Positions 44,508 to 53,166 of a stretch of DNA of 64,000 bases are shown piece by piece. A program made the position numbers and the translations under genes. The notes beneath the pieces are model-generated. The model was given only the letters and a program-made list of their open reading frames with translations. It ran no database searches and was not told the origin of the DNA. Source of the stretch: Cyanidium caldarium (lineage: Eukaryota > Rhodophyta > Bangiophyceae > Cyanidiales > Cyanidiaceae). How positions within the stretch are numbered: position 1 is the stretch's first letter; each line of letters starts with the position of its first letter. The stretch is taken from the NCBI GenBank assembly GCA_026184775.1, contig JANCYW010000011.1:310001-374000 (forward strand). Direction: 5' to 3'.

Positions 44508-46379
44508 TTATCGGTGGTGGCGGGTGCCGAGGCTCATCTTGCCGGCGTACAGGTGTTTGGGTTTCTTGACGGCGATGAAGCGGTCCCATTCGCCCTGTCG
44601 GTGTTCGCGCGAGGCGAACGCCTTGCGCCGTGACTGCTCGAAGAGGCGTCGCGCTTTGGCCGCCTGCTTCATATCGCGCACCCCGTGCACTTGCCGCAGG
44701 GCCACGGCGGCGGTCGGCGGCCGCGATGCCGTCTGAAGCGACCGCGGCACCCCGACGCCAGGCGGATGCCGCCGGGCCGGTCCGCGCGACGAGACACTGC
44801 GGGAGCGCAGGCGCGCAGGCGGTACCGACGGATTCTGTGAGCGCTCCCGGGCTGCTCGCCGCTGCCGCAGAATCCTCCGCTCCGTGGCCGCCCGCACGAT
44901 CGCCCGCGCCCGCCGCTGCTCTTCCTCTCCCTCTTCCGTCTCCATACCTTCACGCGCTTCCAACGCCGCCAACCGCGCCTCCTCATCGCGCTCCAACGCA
45001 TCCAGTCGCTCCAGGATGTCCGCATCCACATAGTCGGCCAGATTCTTCCCGTCCACCACCTCCGGCATGATATCGTAACGCCATTCGGACTCGCGCAAGT
45101 CGTACAGCTTGCGCCAGTCCATCGAGTAGACGCCCGCACCGCCCATCTGCTCTTCGCGCTGCTTTTCGGTGAGGCGAGGCGGCGGCACCGCTGCCGCGGC
45201 CGCCCCGGCCTCCCGTTGTGCCTGCCGGGCCGCCCACACCGACTCGGGGATGACCGGCGGGCGCGTCTGCGGCGGCATCGCCACGTGCAACCGATTCAGC
45301 ACCGCGTCGCTGCGGCGTTGTGTCATTCGCTGCGATACCCGCACCTCCAGCAGCCGCTCACAGGCGCGGTTGCGCACCGCATACACGCTCTCGCGGTCCG
45401 CATCGCCGGTGGCGCTCATCTTCATCAGCTCGGCGCCGGTGTCGGCCGCCGCCGCCTCCACCGCTCGCCACGTCTCCGCGTCCAGCGTGTGCTCCCAGCC
45501 CAGGTCGACCTTGTTGCACACCAGCAGCAGCGGTTTGTCGCCGAACAGCGGCCGCAGCGAGTGGAAGAGGCGCAACTGCTGTGCCATCGGGTAGCCGCAC
45601 TGCTCCGACGGGTCCACAAAGAAGAGTACGGCGGCGCGCAGGTGCGCCAACGCCGTGATGGCCTGCATCTCGATGGTGTTGCGCTGCTCCAGCTCGCGGT
45701 CCAGCACGCCGGGCGTGTCGATCACCTGCCACCGCAGGTAGTGATAGTCCATGTGGCCCACGAACAGCGACTGGGTGGTGAAGGCGTACGGCTGCACGTC
45801 TACATCGGCGCGGGTGACGCTGTTCAGGAAGGAGGATTTGCCCACGTTGGGCGCGCCCGCCACCAATAGCGTGCGGGTGTTGGGGTCGATGCTGGGCAAG
45901 CGGGCCATGTGCTGCCGCACCTGCTCCAGGTACGCCAGACACGGCGCCAGCCGTTTGGCCATGGTGCCCATGCGTCCCAGCGCGGCCCGCTTCAGCGACT
46001 TGGCGCGGTACAGCGAGTCGGCATACTTCAGCAGTCGCACATAGTCGCGCGCCACCGCATCCATCAGACTGCGCGCACGATGCACCTGCCCCAGCGCCAG
46101 TTTGTAGTGGTCGCGGTCGTACAGCACGTTGATGAGGTCGCCGTAGAACGGGTGCACGTCGTCCACCACCGGAAAGTCGCTGAGGATGCGCGACAGGCGC
46201 TCGTGAAAGGTGGACTGGGCGTATCGCACCTTGCGCATATAAAACGCGCGAATGCGCTGGATCGGGTACCCCTTGTGCACCACAGTGGGCGTCTTGCGCT
46301 GCGTCTGCGACAGGACAATGTCCAGCAGGTCGGCCGCCTCCGGCACCCGCTGGATCGCCTTCAAGTTGGCGACGACCAT
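44508..46379 (-). CDS. NOG1: Nucleolar GTP-binding protein NOG1
   Basis: NOG1 is an Obg-related GTPase needed for 60S ribosomal subunit assembly. The 623-residue product begins with the NOG1-specific helical domain (IQRVPEAADLLDIVLSQTQRKTPT in pieces, then RIRAFYMRKVRYAQSTFHERLS). The G domain follows, with G1 GAPNVGKSS (175-183), G2 QPYAFTTQSL, G3 DTPGVLD and G4 NKVD. After it comes the NOG1 C-terminal domain with YSMDWRKLYDLRESEWRYDIMPEVVDGKNLADYVD in pieces. The last 150 residues are basic and Arg/Ala-rich. The start at ATG 46379 matches the conserved N terminus. Confidence 0.97.
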   Translation of the reverse strand: MVVANLKAIQRVPEAADLLDIVLSQTQRKTPTVVHKGYPIQRIRAFYMRKVRYAQSTFHERLSRILSDFPVVDDVHPFYGDLINVLYDRDHYKLALGQVHRARSLMDAVARDYVRLLKYADSLYRAKSLKRAALGRMGTMAKRLAPCLAYLEQVRQHMARLPSIDPNTRTLLVAGAPNVGKSSFLNSVTRADVDVQPYAFTTQSLFVGHMDYHYLRWQVIDTPGVLDRELEQRNTIEMQAITALAHLRAAVLFFVDPSEQCGYPMAQQLRLFHSLRPLFGDKPLLLVCNKVDLGWEHTLDAETWRAVEAAAADTGAELMKMSATGDADRESVYAVRNRACERLLEVRVSQRMTQRRSDAVLNRLHVAMPPQTRPPVIPESVWAARQAQREAGAAAAAVPPPRLTEKQREEQMGGAGVYSMDWRKLYDLRESEWRYDIMPEVVDGKNLADYVDADILERLDALERDEEARLAALEAREGMETEEGEEEQRRARAIVRAATERRILRQRRAARERSQNPSVPPARLRSRSVSSRGPARRHPPGVGVPRSLQTASRPPTAAVALRQVHGVRDMKQAAKARRLFEQSRRKAFASREHRQGEWDRFIAVKKPKHLYAGKMSLGTRHHR

Positions 46380-46578
46380 GGCGAGGAGAGAAGGATGGGG
46401 CCTCTCGATGGGATGGGAGTGTGATGGGGAGGTGATTCGATTCCACCACCAAACGACCGGGCGGTGATCGACGCCCCACCAGAACCGACGGGTGCAGAGT
46501 CGCGTCGTCGGCGGCGACGTCGATGGACCGAACGTGCACGGCGGCCGCGGCGGGTCGGCGCCGCGTCGTTTCGGGCCG

Positions 46579-49299
46579 ATGGGGCATCGGGCAGCGCCGC
46601 CATCTCCGGGCGGGCTGGAAAGATTGTCTACAGAATGCATGGTGGGCGGTATTGGGGGTAACGGTGATCCCTGGACACCGCAACGCGTACAGGCGGGTGA
46701 TCCAGTGGGGACACCAGCTCGCGGCTGGTGGAGAGGCGGGCAGGCGGTGCTCGGCGGGAGGGCGGACGTCCCCGGCAGTCGTTGGGAGGCCGGGGCGGTG
46801 TCGTCGCCGCTGCCGACGGTGCAGCAGGTGTCGCCGGTGAGCGATCGGTTTTCGTCAGCGGAATGGAAACCTAGGGTGGTGGGAAAGGGTGTGGGGAGTG
46901 GACGTCACAAGCGGCCGAAATGGGGTCGGGAGGTTGCGCCGGACACCGGCCGCTCGCTGGTGCCGTCCCGCGCGAACGACGCCAGCGACGACGACGATGA
47001 CGACGACGACGACGACGAGGAGGAGGAGGAGGAGAAGGAGCCGGCCAGTGCGGCTTGGCTGGCGGCTCTGGATATGGCAGCGGCGGCCGTGGCAAAGACC
47101 GAGCCGGTGACGCCCAAGACGCCCGAGGTCGCGGAGCCGACCACCCCACGGCAGCCCGTGGCCGAGGCGGAGACGGTGAGCGTGGACACCGCTCTGAGCG
47201 ATCCGGTGCGCTCCCCGGTGAAGGTGCCGCCAGCGTCAGAGCACTTGATCTCGATCGCCGAATGGCCGTTGCGCAGCATCGCGGCGTATCGACGTTGGAT
47301 GCAGCAGCAGCGCCCGCAGTGGATCGAGACGAACACCACGCGCTTGCCGTCCGCTGCGGCACTGCCTCTCTCAACGACAGCATCCGAATCCCTGTCGGAC
47401 GCGGATGTCGCCCTCAGCGACACCTTCGACGCGGAGCCCGGTCGCCGCGCGGCGGTATACCCCAATACGCCCGCCGGCCAGCAGCTGGAGTCCAAGCACG
47501 CTGCCGAGATGGAGGCGCTGTCGCAAGAGAGCCGCGAACGGCTGGCGCAGCTCATGGACGCCCCGGAACGCGATATCGAGCGCATCACCGACACGCTGCG
47601 ACAACAGGAGCACCTGTTGCGGCATGTGCGGGCGCTGCACGCTTTCGAGCGCCGACTGCTGCGCGATGATCCGCGGTTTGTGGTGGGCGCGGTGCGCGCC
47701 GGCAGCGAGGCGCTGGTGTACGCCGCGGTCTGCGAGTGCGTGCTGGAGGGCTTTCCGCGCGTATTCGACCTGTCGCCCGAATGGAGGCGCTCCCGCAAGG
47801 TGCGCGGCGTGGTGCACGCGCTGACCGAACTGGTGCGGTTCAATCCGATGGCCAACGGCATGCAAGCGCGGCAGGATTGGGTGCGTCGACAGCGTACGGC
47901 GGAACTGCTGCGGGGCGGCCGCCAACCGGTCGCCGAGGCGTCGTCACCCGTCATCGAACTGCCGCACACTTCATCCGTCACGGAATCGTACGCCGAGGCG
48001 GTGGCGGCGTGTTGGCGCGGCCTGGGTGACAAGTGCGGCCATGCTGAACCGCCCGCGCTATCCGAACTGGCGGCGCAGCTGGCGCACGTCCGCAACCAGC
48101 ATCCGTGCATGTACCTGTGGTACGAAGATCTGCACCATCTGGTGCGCCGCGGTTGTGCCCGTCGACCGCTGGAGATGCACCTGTTCCTGTCGCTGCTGGC
48201 CACCTGCTCGCCCAATTCGTCTGTCGCCGCCAACACCGTCAACGCCCTGCTCAATTACCGAGCGGTGTCGCAGGGGTATCGACCGCGGCACGGCTCGTAC
48301 CCGTTCAACTCGCTGCTCAACTACCTGGCGGGGTGCGTAGGGGCGCCCAGCGGCGCCAAAGTGACCGCCTTTTTGGATAACCTCTTGCGACCGTCATGCT
48401 CCATGCGCGTCACCGTCGACACCCACATGCAGAAAGTGCTGCTGGGCAACTCGGGTCGGCTGACGCTGAGCGCTCGCGAGTACCGCCTGTTGGAGCGGGT
48501 GCTGGTGGCCGCGGCGCGTGAGCTGGGCGAAGCGCACCCCTGCCGGCTGCAGTCGTGTCTGTGGGCGTTGCAGGCCGGCTCGATCACCTACAGCGGCGAG
48601 ATGCGCAAGTACGCCCGGCGCCTGCAGGTGCGACTGGAGTCGGCAACTGTGGGGGCGGTGTCCATGCCAGCGGCATGGCACCAGCGGGTGTGCGAGCGCC
48701 TGCTGGATTGCGGGTATCTGAACGAGCTGGTCGCGACGACCGTCGACCCGTGTCTGCAGGTGTACGTGCCCATCCGGCGGGAGAGCGTCAAGAGTATGCG
48801 CGCGCATATGGCCATGCGGCGCACGTTTGCCCGCAAGCAGCAGCGCGAGCTGATGCAGCGGGAGCAGGCAGAGCTGGCCGCCTTCGAGGCCTACATTGCC
48901 GCGGCCGAGGCGGACGGCACGGCGGCCGCATCCGATGCGGAACTGGAGCATTTCGAGGATCGCGCCTGGTTCGTGGCCGATATGCAGTATGTAGCGCGCG
49001 TGCTGCTGCGGGACGCGCTGGCACTGCGGCTGGCGGATGTCGGGCACGGGGAGGTGGCGGTGGGTATTCGGGTGTGGCCGGCGACACGATCACGTGATGA
49101 TGACGATCATGATATGACGTCGTGCGCCGCGGATGTGGAGGTGCGGGCGCACGTGGCGGATGCGGAGGTGTTCGGGGAAGCGCCGCCGGTGCCGCCCGAT
49201 CATTACGACTGGGACCCGTACTTTGGCGCACACCGCTGGTTCACCGACGCGCGTCGACAATACGGAATGGGCAGCAGCGACGGCGGCGCGACGACATGA
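46579..49299 (+). CDS. Large protein with DUF7178-like (HhH-GPD-type) C-terminal module
   Basis: This is a 906-residue protein of unknown role; ATG 46639 is an alternative start. The N-terminal 250 residues are basic, with a run of about 10 Asp then 7 Glu. The central part (about 300-470) is helical. Residues about 505-655 show a motif order that I recognise from phage DUF7178/helix-hairpin-helix proteins: WYEDLHHLV (about 514), LLATCSPNSS (Ser-Pro about 544-545) followed by an Asn, a GAKVTAFLDNLL segment, VTVDTHM (about 611), then REYRLLERVLVAAARELG and LQSCLWAL. The C-terminal 250 residues carry a charged coiled coil and an acidic, Trp-containing end. I infer nucleic-acid binding but not a reaction. 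Confidence 0.6.
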   Translation: MGHRAAPPSPGGLERLSTECMVGGIGGNGDPWTPQRVQAGDPVGTPARGWWRGGQAVLGGRADVPGSRWEAGAVSSPLPTVQQVSPVSDRFSSAEWKPRVVGKGVGSGRHKRPKWGREVAPDTGRSLVPSRANDASDDDDDDDDDDEEEEEEKEPASAAWLAALDMAAAAVAKTEPVTPKTPEVAEPTTPRQPVAEAETVSVDTALSDPVRSPVKVPPASEHLISIAEWPLRSIAAYRRWMQQQRPQWIETNTTRLPSAAALPLSTTASESLSDADVALSDTFDAEPGRRAAVYPNTPAGQQLESKHAAEMEALSQESRERLAQLMDAPERDIERITDTLRQQEHLLRHVRALHAFERRLLRDDPRFVVGAVRAGSEALVYAAVCECVLEGFPRVFDLSPEWRRSRKVRGVVHALTELVRFNPMANGMQARQDWVRRQRTAELLRGGRQPVAEASSPVIELPHTSSVTESYAEAVAACWRGLGDKCGHAEPPALSELAAQLAHVRNQHPCMYLWYEDLHHLVRRGCARRPLEMHLFLSLLATCSPNSSVAANTVNALLNYRAVSQGYRPRHGSYPFNSLLNYLAGCVGAPSGAKVTAFLDNLLRPSCSMRVTVDTHMQKVLLGNSGRLTLSAREYRLLERVLVAAARELGEAHPCRLQSCLWALQAGSITYSGEMRKYARRLQVRLESATVGAVSMPAAWHQRVCERLLDCGYLNELVATTVDPCLQVYVPIRRESVKSMRAHMAMRRTFARKQQRELMQREQAELAAFEAYIAAAEADGTAAASDAELEHFEDRAWFVADMQYVARVLLRDALALRLADVGHGEVAVGIRVWPATRSRDDDDHDMTSCAADVEVRAHVADAEVFGEAPPVPPDHYDWDPYFGAHRWFTDARRQYGMGSSDGGATT
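46980..47040 (+). repeat. Poly-Asp/Glu coding tract
   Basis: GAC/GAT then GAG triplets encode about 10 Asp and 7 Glu in a row in the DUF7178-like gene. Confidence 0.85.
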
Positions 49300-49413
49300 G
49301 AGGGCGTCGACGACCGGCAGTGCTGTCGGTCGGTGGGTGCGCGTGAGGGGTGGGTGCTGGGAGACATGCCGCGATGCTTTACACGATCGTCGCCGGGAAC
49401 GGTCGCGCGCGCC

Positions 49414-49427
49414 CTCTCTCTCTCTCT
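49414..49427. repeat. (CT)n tract between convergent genes
   Basis: A 14-base CT run lies in the 154-bp spacer between the 3' ends of the DUF7178-like gene and the WD40 gene. Confidence 0.7.
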
Positions 49428-49453
49428 ACCCGTTCTCCGCTCCGCGTGGCATC

Positions 49454-50950
49454 TCAGGTGAAGTTGTGCACGATCAACACGTTACCCAATCCGTCGCTGA
49501 TCAGCTTCTTATCGTCGAATTGGATGGTGGATAAAGTGTCGCTGTGTCCGGCCAGCTCGAACAGCTGACGGCAGTCGCCGCGGGACCACACCCGGATGGC
49601 GGCGCTGCCGAGACCGAAGGTGCTGCTCCCCACCAGCGCTTCGGCATCGTCGCCGGCGGGTGCACGTCGAGATGCATCATCCGATTCCGTGCGGTCTCCA
49701 TCGCGCTCCGCGTCCCCCGTCTCCGATCGAGCTGACGACAACGGGTCATTCCACTCCTCTCGCTCCCCTCTGGCACCTTCGTCTCGGGTCGTCGTCATCG
49801 TCGTCTTCATTGCGCTGTCCGTCATCGGTTCGGGCGCCACGCCACAGGTGACCACCCGCGCCGCGTTGGCTTGTATCGCCTTGACCGCGCCGCGGTGCGC
49901 CCGAAATCGATGCATCACGCGGCTGGTGGAGAGGTCGATGCCGTGCAGCAGACCGGTCTCACTGCCGGTCCACAGCCACTGCATCTCATCCTCGTAGTAC
50001 ATGGAGGTGATGCCGGCCGCCGATCCCGACGACGGATGCACGTCCATCTGCAGCACCAGCTCGCCGTTGCGCAACGAATACGCCCGCACCACCCCGTCCA
50101 AACACCCCAACAGACAATAGTCATCGGTGGCCTGCATGGACAGGATCGGCACCTGCACGTCCACGTCCAGCGCGGGCTGCGTGGGCACGATGAGCGCTCC
50201 GGGCGGTGGCGGTTCGGCGGGGAACACCCGCAGCCGGCCATCCAGCGACGCGGCGGCCACGCGATTGTGCGGCAGCACCGCCACGCCGGTCACGGGCGTG
50301 AAAAAGGCGCGCGGCCAGGTGAGCCAATCGGTCGGGCCGCGGCTGCCGCGCACGAACCAACACTGCAGCGAGCCGGTGGCGTACCCGACGGCCGCCGTGA
50401 TGCCGTCGAAATCCAGCGCAGTGGTCTCCGCGCCGGCAACACCGCCAGGGCGGCCCTGCCTTTCCACACCCACCGGCGGCTCGAGACTTTTCAGCAGTAC
50501 GTGCTCCCGCAGGTCGATGAGGCGCACCTCACCCGACTGCGAGCCAACCACCAGCTCGGTGTCGACGTACTTGAAGCCGCGCACGGTGTCGTCTTCGAAC
50601 ACCATGAGCGCCTGTTGCTCACGCGCGCCCGCTCGCCAATTATGCGCGGATGTCTGCTGCTCCCGCCGCAGCGACGCCTCCAGGTCGCGCACCCGTTGTT
50701 GCAGTTTGGACAAGTCCAGCCGCTGGCCGCCGCCGCCGCCGCCGTCGTCGTCGTCGTCGGGGGCAGTAGGAGGATCAGACGGCGGCGGACAGTGCAGGCG
50801 CACGCGATGCCAATGAGAGCGGGTGCTGGCTCTTCGCAGGGCACGCCATAGTGAACGCTGCGGGAAGCGGGAGCGCGCAGCGCGTCCCGCGGGTGTGGCC
50901 CGCGGCACACCCAAACCGCAACCGCCGCCGCCGCCACCGCTCACCCACAT
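49454..50950 (-). CDS. WD40-repeat protein with short N-terminal coiled coil
   Basis: I recognise a beta-propeller but not the orthologue. The 498-residue protein has a Gly-rich and basic N terminus, an Asp5/Gly6 tract, then a predicted coiled coil (LSKLQQRVRDLEASLRREQQ, about 75-95). Several WD-like blades follow: VVGSQSGEVRLIDL, TAVGYATGSLQCWFV, AAASLDGRLRVF, LLGCLDGVVRAYSL, LWTGSETGLLHGIDL and the final SAAIRVWSRG...LAGHSDTLSTI. A charged Ser/Asp/Glu insertion of about 85 residues sits before the last blade. The coiled coil plus WD40 layout also occurs in mitochondrial division proteins (Mdv1, algal Mda1), but this is only an architectural resemblance. Confidence 0.7.
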   Translation of the reverse strand: MWVSGGGGGGCGLGVPRATPAGRAARSRFPQRSLWRALRRASTRSHWHRVRLHCPPPSDPPTAPDDDDDGGGGGGQRLDLSKLQQRVRDLEASLRREQQTSAHNWRAGAREQQALMVFEDDTVRGFKYVDTELVVGSQSGEVRLIDLREHVLLKSLEPPVGVERQGRPGGVAGAETTALDFDGITAAVGYATGSLQCWFVRGSRGPTDWLTWPRAFFTPVTGVAVLPHNRVAAASLDGRLRVFPAEPPPPGALIVPTQPALDVDVQVPILSMQATDDYCLLGCLDGVVRAYSLRNGELVLQMDVHPSSGSAAGITSMYYEDEMQWLWTGSETGLLHGIDLSTSRVMHRFRAHRGAVKAIQANAARVVTCGVAPEPMTDSAMKTTMTTTRDEGARGEREEWNDPLSSARSETGDAERDGDRTESDDASRRAPAGDDAEALVGSSTFGLGSAAIRVWSRGDCRQLFELAGHSDTLSTIQFDDKKLISDGLGNVLIVHNFT

Positions 50951-51274
50951 GAGAGACGGTGCAACGACGGCGACGCAAAAGTCCTCCGAACGATGTGTCT
51001 TGACGGAACTTCTGCCAGAATGCGCAGAGCTCCGCTCCGCCACCACCCACAACCCCCCGGGCGACCTGGTCGACGGTCAGGCGTCAGCCGACGCAGGGCG
51101 AGCGGTGCGAGAGAGCGCGCGCTGCGGAGGCGCGGGCGCGATGGCGCGTGCGGAGTTGCTGCGAGGAAGTGTCACAAGATGTTGCGGTCATCTGTCACAC
51201 AGCAGTTTTCCCTGTTGCGCGCACCTTTTCCCCTCCGTGTCATGAGCGCGACATCCTAGCTCTACGCTCACGAA
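50951..51274. other. Divergent spacer, WD40 gene / coiled-coil gene
   Basis: No gene is visible. The WD40 frame remains open part-way upstream but lacks an ATG there. Confidence 0.5.
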
Positions 51275-51778
51275 ATGCGTCCGCGAGGGTCACGAAGACT
51301 GGACGGCACGAAGAAGGCACTTACGGTCATTGAAGAGGACTCGGCGAGCGACGACGAGCCGGGCGACGACGGGTCGACGGGTGCGTCGCGCCCGAGCGCG
51401 CACGACCGCGCCCCGGTCGACGCTCTGACGCAAGAGGTGAGCCGATTAAAAGTGCAACTGGCCGAGTCGCAGAATCGTACTGCGGAGCTGGAGACGTTGG
51501 TGGAGTCGCTGCGGGAGGAGTTGCGTCAGGCGCGCGAGTCGATCGCGGCCGTGACGCCGACGGGCGGCAACGGCTGGGCGGTGGCGATGACCCCGCGAGC
51601 GGCGGTGCCGGTGAGTGCGGCGACCGGGCCGGTGGTGGGTCGCAATCTGTTGGGTATACTGAAAAATGCCAGTCATGGCGGTGGCGGTGGGGTGGAGAGT
51701 GCGCAGCCGTTGCCGTCGCGGTTGCGCGAGCTGCAATCGCCGAGCGCGGCCGTATCCACCCGGCGGAGCGGGCGATAA
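51275..51778 (+). CDS. Small coiled-coil protein of unknown function
   Basis: A 167-residue protein that I do not recognise. The N terminus is charged (VIEEDSASDDEPGDDG). Residues about 48-90 form a clear leucine-zipper-like coiled coil (EVSRLKVQLAESQNRTAELETL in pieces, then LRQARESI). The remainder is Ala/Gly/Pro-rich, with an LLGILKNAS segment, a Gly5 run and a basic Arg-Arg-Ser-Gly-Arg end. It is probably a structural or adaptor protein. The next gene on the same strand starts 36 bases later. Confidence 0.6.
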   Translation: MRPRGSRRLDGTKKALTVIEEDSASDDEPGDDGSTGASRPSAHDRAPVDALTQEVSRLKVQLAESQNRTAELETLVESLREELRQARESIAAVTPTGGNGWAVAMTPRAAVPVSAATGPVVGRNLLGILKNASHGGGGGVESAQPLPSRLRELQSPSAAVSTRRSGR

Positions 51779-51814
51779 GCGCTGGCGAGAGCAGGGTGCC
51801 GGAGGGTGGAATCG

Positions 51815-52636
51815 ATGCCCGACGCGCATCCACAGTACGGTTTCCGGAGCACTGCCGAGCAGCGACGTAAACTCGGAGACCGCTTGCGCGCCCCGAGGGG
51901 CGTTGTCGTCGGTTTTTCGTCCAACCGTCCGATGTGGCCATCGGCGGTCGCGGATGTGGCCGTCGGTGCCCCTCGCCGAGGACTCGTATGGTCGGTGTGG
52001 TTGGAGGATATGGTGCCGTCGGAGACGGGTGCGCCATCGCGGCAGAATATGGTCAGCCCGAGCTCGCTCTTCGTCTGGGCAGTCATCGCCTATTGTCTGC
52101 ACCGCGACACCACACAACTGACATCGACACCGCGGCGCGTCCGCCCGCATCCTCTGGAGACCGTGTGGAGTGCCCGCAGCGCTCATCCCTTTCCCGACGA
52201 GCGCACCGACGACGCCAGCCCGATATCCCCGCTGCTCTCATCCGATACGGAAAGCGACAGCGACTCGGACATCCCATTGATCGCCCCGCGACATGCGTGT
52301 GTCCTCCGCGAGAAGCTGGACGAGGTGGCACCGGCATACGTGATCAACGCCGCCACTACCCCCGCCGATCTCTGTGCCATCTGTCAGTGTCGCGGACCCC
52401 GACGCATTCGCGTATGCCACCCCCAAAACGCCGATGTGCCCTGGCCGGTGCCACCCCCGACTGCATCCCCGTGCCACCCACCCGGAGCGTGGTGGCGTAC
52501 GCTCCGGTGCACCCACAGCTTCCACTCGCGGTGTATTCTACACTGGGCCGCCGTGGCCAACCGCTGCCCGCTGTGTGCCTATCCCCTGGTCGGTTGGGTA
52601 CCGCAACTGCCCTCTGCTCCGAGATATGATGTCTGA
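51815..52636 (+). CDS. RING-H2 finger protein (probable E3 ubiquitin ligase)
   Basis: A 273-residue protein whose last 85 residues form a RING-H2 domain. The pattern is Cys-Ala-Ile-Cys, a long loop, then Cys-Thr-His-Ser-Phe-His-x2-Cys, then Cys-Pro-Leu-Cys, preserving the zinc-ligand order. The loop between ligands 2 and 3 is unusually long (about 35 residues, Pro-rich). A weak hydrophobic stretch (SLFVWAVIAYCLH) near residue 75 could be a membrane segment. The middle is Ser/Asp-rich. The substrate is unknown. The start codon is ATG 51815; the frame before it offers only GTG. Confidence 0.75.
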   Translation: MPDAHPQYGFRSTAEQRRKLGDRLRAPRGVVVGFSSNRPMWPSAVADVAVGAPRRGLVWSVWLEDMVPSETGAPSRQNMVSPSSLFVWAVIAYCLHRDTTQLTSTPRRVRPHPLETVWSARSAHPFPDERTDDASPISPLLSSDTESDSDSDIPLIAPRHACVLREKLDEVAPAYVINAATTPADLCAICQCRGPRRIRVCHPQNADVPWPVPPPTASPCHPPGAWWRTLRCTHSFHSRCILHWAAVANRCPLCAYPLVGWVPQLPSAPRYDV

Positions 52637-52746
52637 GAGATAAGCAGAAACAAGAAGGTAGCTTTCGATGCTCGCTGCCAAGTTCAGTCCTCCTCTTTCT
52701 CTTTGTAGCTGCACACGGCCGAGGTCCGCACGTTCCCGCATTCCCC

Positions 52747-52775
52747 TCACACACGCACACGCACACGCACACGCA
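52747..52775 (+). repeat. Hexamer ACGCAC repeat in the LSM2 leader
   Basis: About four tandem copies of a CACACG/ACGCAC hexamer lie 70-90 bases before the LSM2 ATG. Confidence 0.75.
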
Positions 52776-52840
52776 TTCCGAACGCGTCGCGGCCGGGACG
52801 GGCGCTGCGTCCCCCCGTCGTGCATGCGCTGCCCTGCCGC

Positions 52841-53155
52841 ATGTTCTTCGCAGCACTGTTTCAGACGCTGGTGGGCCAAGTGGTGACGGTGGAGCTGAAG
52901 AATGATTTATGCATACGCGGCACGCTGCTGTCGGTGGATCCGTACTTGAACGTGCGGCTGGCGGACGTGGTGGTCACCGAGCCGGAGGCGTTCCCGGCGC
53001 TGTTGGCGCTGCGACACTCGTGTACGGTGCGCGGCTCTTGTGTGCGTTACGTGCACCTGCCGCCGGACCAGGTGGACGTGCAGTTGTTACAGGACGCGAC
53101 GCGGCAGGTGGCGAGTGCGGTGAAGGCGGCGCGGGTGCGGCCGGTCGGAGAGTGA
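52841..53155 (+). CDS. LSM2: LSM2, Sm-like protein of U6 snRNA and mRNA decay complexes
   Basis: This 104-residue Sm-like protein matches LSM2. It opens Met-Phe-Phe-Ala-Ala-Leu-Phe-Gln-Thr-Leu-Val-Gly, followed by VVTVELKNDL, the Sm1 motif end GTLLSVDPYLNVRL, and Sm2 VRGSCVRYVHLP with the C-terminal DQVDVQLLQDATR that is diagnostic of LSM2. LSM2 is part of the Lsm2-8 ring on U6 snRNA and the Lsm1-7 ring in mRNA decay. ATG 52841 fits family length; the preceding ATG at 52820 adds only 7 residues. Its presence implies that the organism still splices introns even though none is visible here. Confidence 0.97.
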   Translation: MFFAALFQTLVGQVVTVELKNDLCIRGTLLSVDPYLNVRLADVVVTEPEAFPALLALRHSCTVRGSCVRYVHLPPDQVDVQLLQDATRQVASAVKAARVRPVGE

Positions 53156-53166
53156 GGGTGGGTGGT

